NCBI GenBank assembly: GCA_025362795.1
Contig: JANYFE010000007.1
Coordinates: forward strand, 1 to 44,163
DNA: 44,163 nt
From: Rhodobacterales bacterium
GTDB taxonomy: Bacteria > Pseudomonadota > Alphaproteobacteria > Rhodobacterales > Rhodobacteraceae
Direction of reading: 5' to 3'
In this document: piece by piece, positions 42,225 to 44,163 of the stretch
Layout: every line of letters begins with the position of its first letter
How positions within the stretch are numbered: the stretch's first letter is position 1
Notes under the pieces: generated by a model
What the model saw: only the letters and a program-made list of their open reading frames with translations
Databases searched by the model: none
What the model was told of the DNA's origin: nothing
Made by a program: the position numbers and the translations under genes

Positions 42225-44163
42225 CTAGACTTCCAGCAGCACCCGCGCCTCGTGACGTTTCAGCGTGATCCGCGCCGCTGGATAGCTTGCATCTTCTTGC
42301 GACAGCGCCGGGAACAGCGCCGCGATCTCGGCCCGCTGTGCTTGACCCATGTCCTGCAAGGTCCGATCCGCCGGTTGGAAGCTTTCGCTCCATGCGCCCT
42401 CGGCCTGCACCAGTTCGTGGGCGTCAAACAGCAGATGGATATAGGTCACAACCGTCGGCAGCATCTGCGCCACCCCCGGCAAAGCGGTCAGATGCGCCGC
42501 GGCGACCAGCACTTCGGGTTCGCCAAACAGCATCTCCGCCCGCGCGCCCTGCACCAACATCCGGTGCTGCGGCGAGACCATCATGTCACGCAGCGGCAAC
42601 CCTTGCCCCAAAGCGCCAGCGCCAATCCGGATCGGCTGCAACGCCGGTTGCACGATCAGATCCGCAAGGCCCAACGACCGCTGGCCCACCCACCGCAACG
42701 CCTGCAACCCGTGATCCAAAGTCTGCACCAGATCGCCAGCCTGCAACGCCTCGACCGCGACCGGGCCGCGCTCCGTCAGGATCATGGTACCCGACGTAAA
42801 GCAGGGCAGAACCTTTTCGATGTTGGTAAACTTCATCGACCCGATGACATGGCCCGAGGCATCCAGAAACTCTACTGTGCCGTTTTCCGGGTTCTTCGAA
42901 TCGTAGATGATGTTGGTCAGCGACCAACCCCATGCGGTCAGGTCAAGCGTGTCGTTGTCCGTGCCGCCTTCGCCACCATCCACGGTATCACCGATGCCGC
43001 CGGTAAAGGCGTCCTGGCCATCGCCGCCGTACAGGACATCACTGCCCGCTTCGACGCCAAAGACCTCGTCACCGGCACCGCCGTACACCGTGTCATCGCC
43101 CAGACCGCCAAACAGCTGGTCAGCGCCGTTGCCGCCGTACAGAACATCATTGCCGTCGCCTCCCGCAAGCGTGTCGATCCCGTCGCCGCCATCCAGCACG
43201 TCATCGCCGTCGCCACCCGACAGGCTGTCAGCGCCGTCGCCGCCGTCCAGCATGTCATTGCCCAGGCCTCCGGTCAGGCTGTCGTTGCCCGCTTCGCCAT
43301 AAAGCGTGTCGCTGCCGGTGCCGCCATCCAGACTGTCATTGCCGTCGCCGCCGTACAGCAGGTCATTGCCGGCATCGCCGCTGACGCTGTCATCTCCGGC
43401 GTCGCCGCCCAAAATATCGTCGCCCGTCCCACCTGACAGCAGGTCATTGCCGTCGCCCCCCAGGACGACATCGTTGCCCGCGTCGCCAGTCAGCGTGTCA
43501 TCGCCAGTGCCGCCCGACAAAAGGTCGTTGCCGTCGCCTCCTGTCAGCGTATCGCTGCCCGCATCGCCATAGAGTGTGTCATTGCCGGCACCACCGGTCA
43601 GGCTGTCATTGCCGTCGCCGCCATACAGCGCGTCATTGCCATCCTCGCCCAACAGCGCGTCGTTGCCCGCATCGCCCGTCAGCGTGTCATCGCCGATGCC
43701 GCCCGCGACAAGGTCGGTGCCGTCGCCGCCCTGCACCAGATCATTGCCGGCATCGCCGGTCAGCGTGTCGTCGCCAAGCCCGCCATACACGATGTCGTTG
43801 CCGTCACCGCCATAGAGCTGGTCATCGCCGGCATCGCCTTGCAGCGAATCATTGCCCGCATCGCCCAGGATCGTGTCGTTGTCGTTGCCGCCAAACACCC
43901 CGTCATTGCCAGCGCCGCCTGACAGCAGATCGTTGCCCACATCACCGCTGACAATGTCATCACCCGCATCGCCCGACACAGTGTCCGCGCCCAGCCCGCC
44001 AAAGACCTGATCATTGCCATCACCGCCCGAGACGGAATCATTGCCATCGCCGCCATAGAGCAGGTCGTTGCCAGCATCGCCCGACAGCGTGTCATTCTCG
44101 GTGCCGCCATAGAGCGAGTCGTTGCCCGCGCCGCCCAGCAGCGAATCCGCGCCAGCGTCACCG
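42225..44163 (-). CDS. RTX-repeat protein with C-terminal Hint domain (5' end missing)
   Basis: The gene is open to the right edge of the window, leaving the last 645 residues. The N-terminal part consists of about 43 nearly unbroken RTX nonapeptides (GGxGNDxLx type) up to about 42975. Then follows a linker ([20 protein letters not shown]), and then a Hint-type domain from about 42795: [20 protein letters not shown] ... [18 protein letters not shown] ... [13 protein letters not shown]. The domain begins with the Cys of the Hint fold. Such proteins are common in roseobacters and probably leave by a type I system. Autoprocessing is unproven. Confidence 0.88.
   Translation of the reverse strand, partial: GDAGADSLLGGAGNDSLYGGTENDTLSGDAGNDLLYGGDGNDSVSGGDGNDQVFGGLGADTVSGDAGDDIVSGDVGNDLLSGGAGNDGVFGGNDNDTILGDAGNDSLQGDAGDDQLYGGDGNDIVYGGLGDDTLTGDAGNDLVQGGDGTDLVAGGIGDDTLTGDAGNDALLGEDGNDALYGGDGNDSLTGGAGNDTLYGDAGSDTLTGGDGNDLLSGGTGDDTLTGDAGNDVVLGGDGNDLLSGGTGDDILGGDAGDDSVSGDAGNDLLYGGDGNDSLDGGTGSDTLYGEAGNDSLTGGLGNDMLDGGDGADSLSGGDGDDVLDGGDGIDTLAGGDGNDVLYGGNGADQLFGGLGDDTVYGGAGDEVFGVEAGSDVLYGGDGQDAFTGGIGDTVDGGEGGTDNDTLDLTAWGWSLTNIIYDSKNPENGTVEFLDASGHVIGSMKFTNIEKVLPCFTSGTMILTERGPVAVEALQAGDLVQTLDHGLQALRWVGQRSLGLADLIVQPALQPIRIGAGALGQGLPLRDMMVSPQHRMLVQGARAEMLFGEPEVLVAAAHLTALPGVAQMLPTVVTYIHLLFDAHELVQAEGAWSESFQPADRTLQDMGQAQRAEIAALFPALSQEDASYPAARITLKRHEARVLLEV
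42975..44162 (-). repeat. RTX nonapeptide repeat array (27-bp period)
   Basis: About 43-44 tandem nonapeptides, 27 bp each, lie within the truncated RTX gene. Consecutive units such as [18 protein letters not shown] and GDAGSDTLT differ at only a few positions. The array continues beyond the window. Its periodic, GC-rich code also leaves long open frames on the opposite strand, which are artefacts. Confidence 0.9.

Noticed and set aside
42252-43951. Long plus-strand open frames (e.g. 42252-43436, 43306-43572, 43574-43951) opposite the RTX array
   Set aside because: They arise from the 27-bp GC-rich periodicity of the RTX code and give low-complexity Ser/Pro/Leu or Arg/His-rich products without ribosome sites.
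42975-44162. Possible CRISPR-like array because of regular 27-bp repeats
   Set aside because: There are no unique spacers; the repeats are contiguous and encode RTX nonapeptides in one open frame.

Overview
The window is a chromosomal segment from an alphaproteobacterium, most likely a member of the Rhodobacterales (Rhodobacteraceae, roseobacter-like). The evidence is the GC-rich coding style, the argS / SPOR / nagZ / scpA / scpB order, an argC-ccmE pair, a gene-transfer-agent-type endolysin and holin pair, tandem DUF1127 genes, PAS_5 and DUF4189 proteins, and RTX proteins including one with a Hint domain. No rRNA, tRNA, CRISPR array or replication origin is visible. The left edge cuts an IS630-type transposase gene and the right edge cuts a long RTX-repeat gene.

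Layout. 1-10.8 kb is almost entirely on the minus strand. It holds an IS630 end, a small unknown gene, scpB-scpA-nagZ-SPOR protein, argS, a holin/endolysin pair resembling the gene transfer agent (GTA) lysis genes of Rhodobacter capsulatus, ccmE, argC, a decayed GT61-like glycosyltransferase gene, a DUF1684 gene and a Tat-exported phosphatase. 10.8-11.6 kb is a small scar zone with a palindrome, a frameshifted BrnA-type antitoxin and a long inverted repeat. 11.6-15.7 kb carries murI, a divergent LysR regulator, a structured intergenic region that looks like a free-standing small RNA, and a MAPEG / DGPF / ECF42 sigma operon with its probable autoregulated promoter. 15.8-19.2 kb is purL, a GNAT acetyltransferase, bolA and grxD. 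19.2-21.1 kb holds two MliC-like lipoproteins behind zapA and a coiled-coil gene. 21.1-26.1 kb contains tkt, DUF808, a small membrane protein, gap and two DUF1127 genes. 26.2-31.7 kb has a gamma-carbonic-anhydrase-like protein, gmk, yicC, a PAS_5 protein, class II DAHP synthase and a GlxA-type AraC regulator. 31.7-37.7 kb has a DUF4189 protein and a complete LIV-type ABC transporter operon. 37.7-44.2 kb has an RTX protein, a dimethylglycine dehydrogenase-like flavoprotein, a MobA-like nucleotidyltransferase and the truncated RTX-Hint gene.

How the parts connect. The most interesting signal is regulatory. A candidate sRNA of about 80 nt at 13567-13647 has a promoter-like pair, a 5' hairpin, a single-stranded linker with ACCUCC (identical to the anti-Shine-Dalgarno core) and a canonical terminator. 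The 19-bp palindromic box upstream of it (13485-13503) recurs at 16 of 19 positions upstream of the tandem DUF1127 genes (25626-25644). Both loci also carry a LacI-type palindrome close to TGTTAGCGCTAACA next to the -35 region, and a third, nearly perfect copy precedes gap. DUF1127 proteins of this group include a known RNA-binding partner of CCUCC-motif sRNAs in Rhodobacter sphaeroides, so the window may hold both halves of a co-regulated sRNA / small-protein circuit tied to central carbon control. This is inference from motifs read by eye. Secondary signals are the GTA-type lysis pair, the heptamer-driven frameshift in brnA, and the cluster of short palindromes inside the liv operon.
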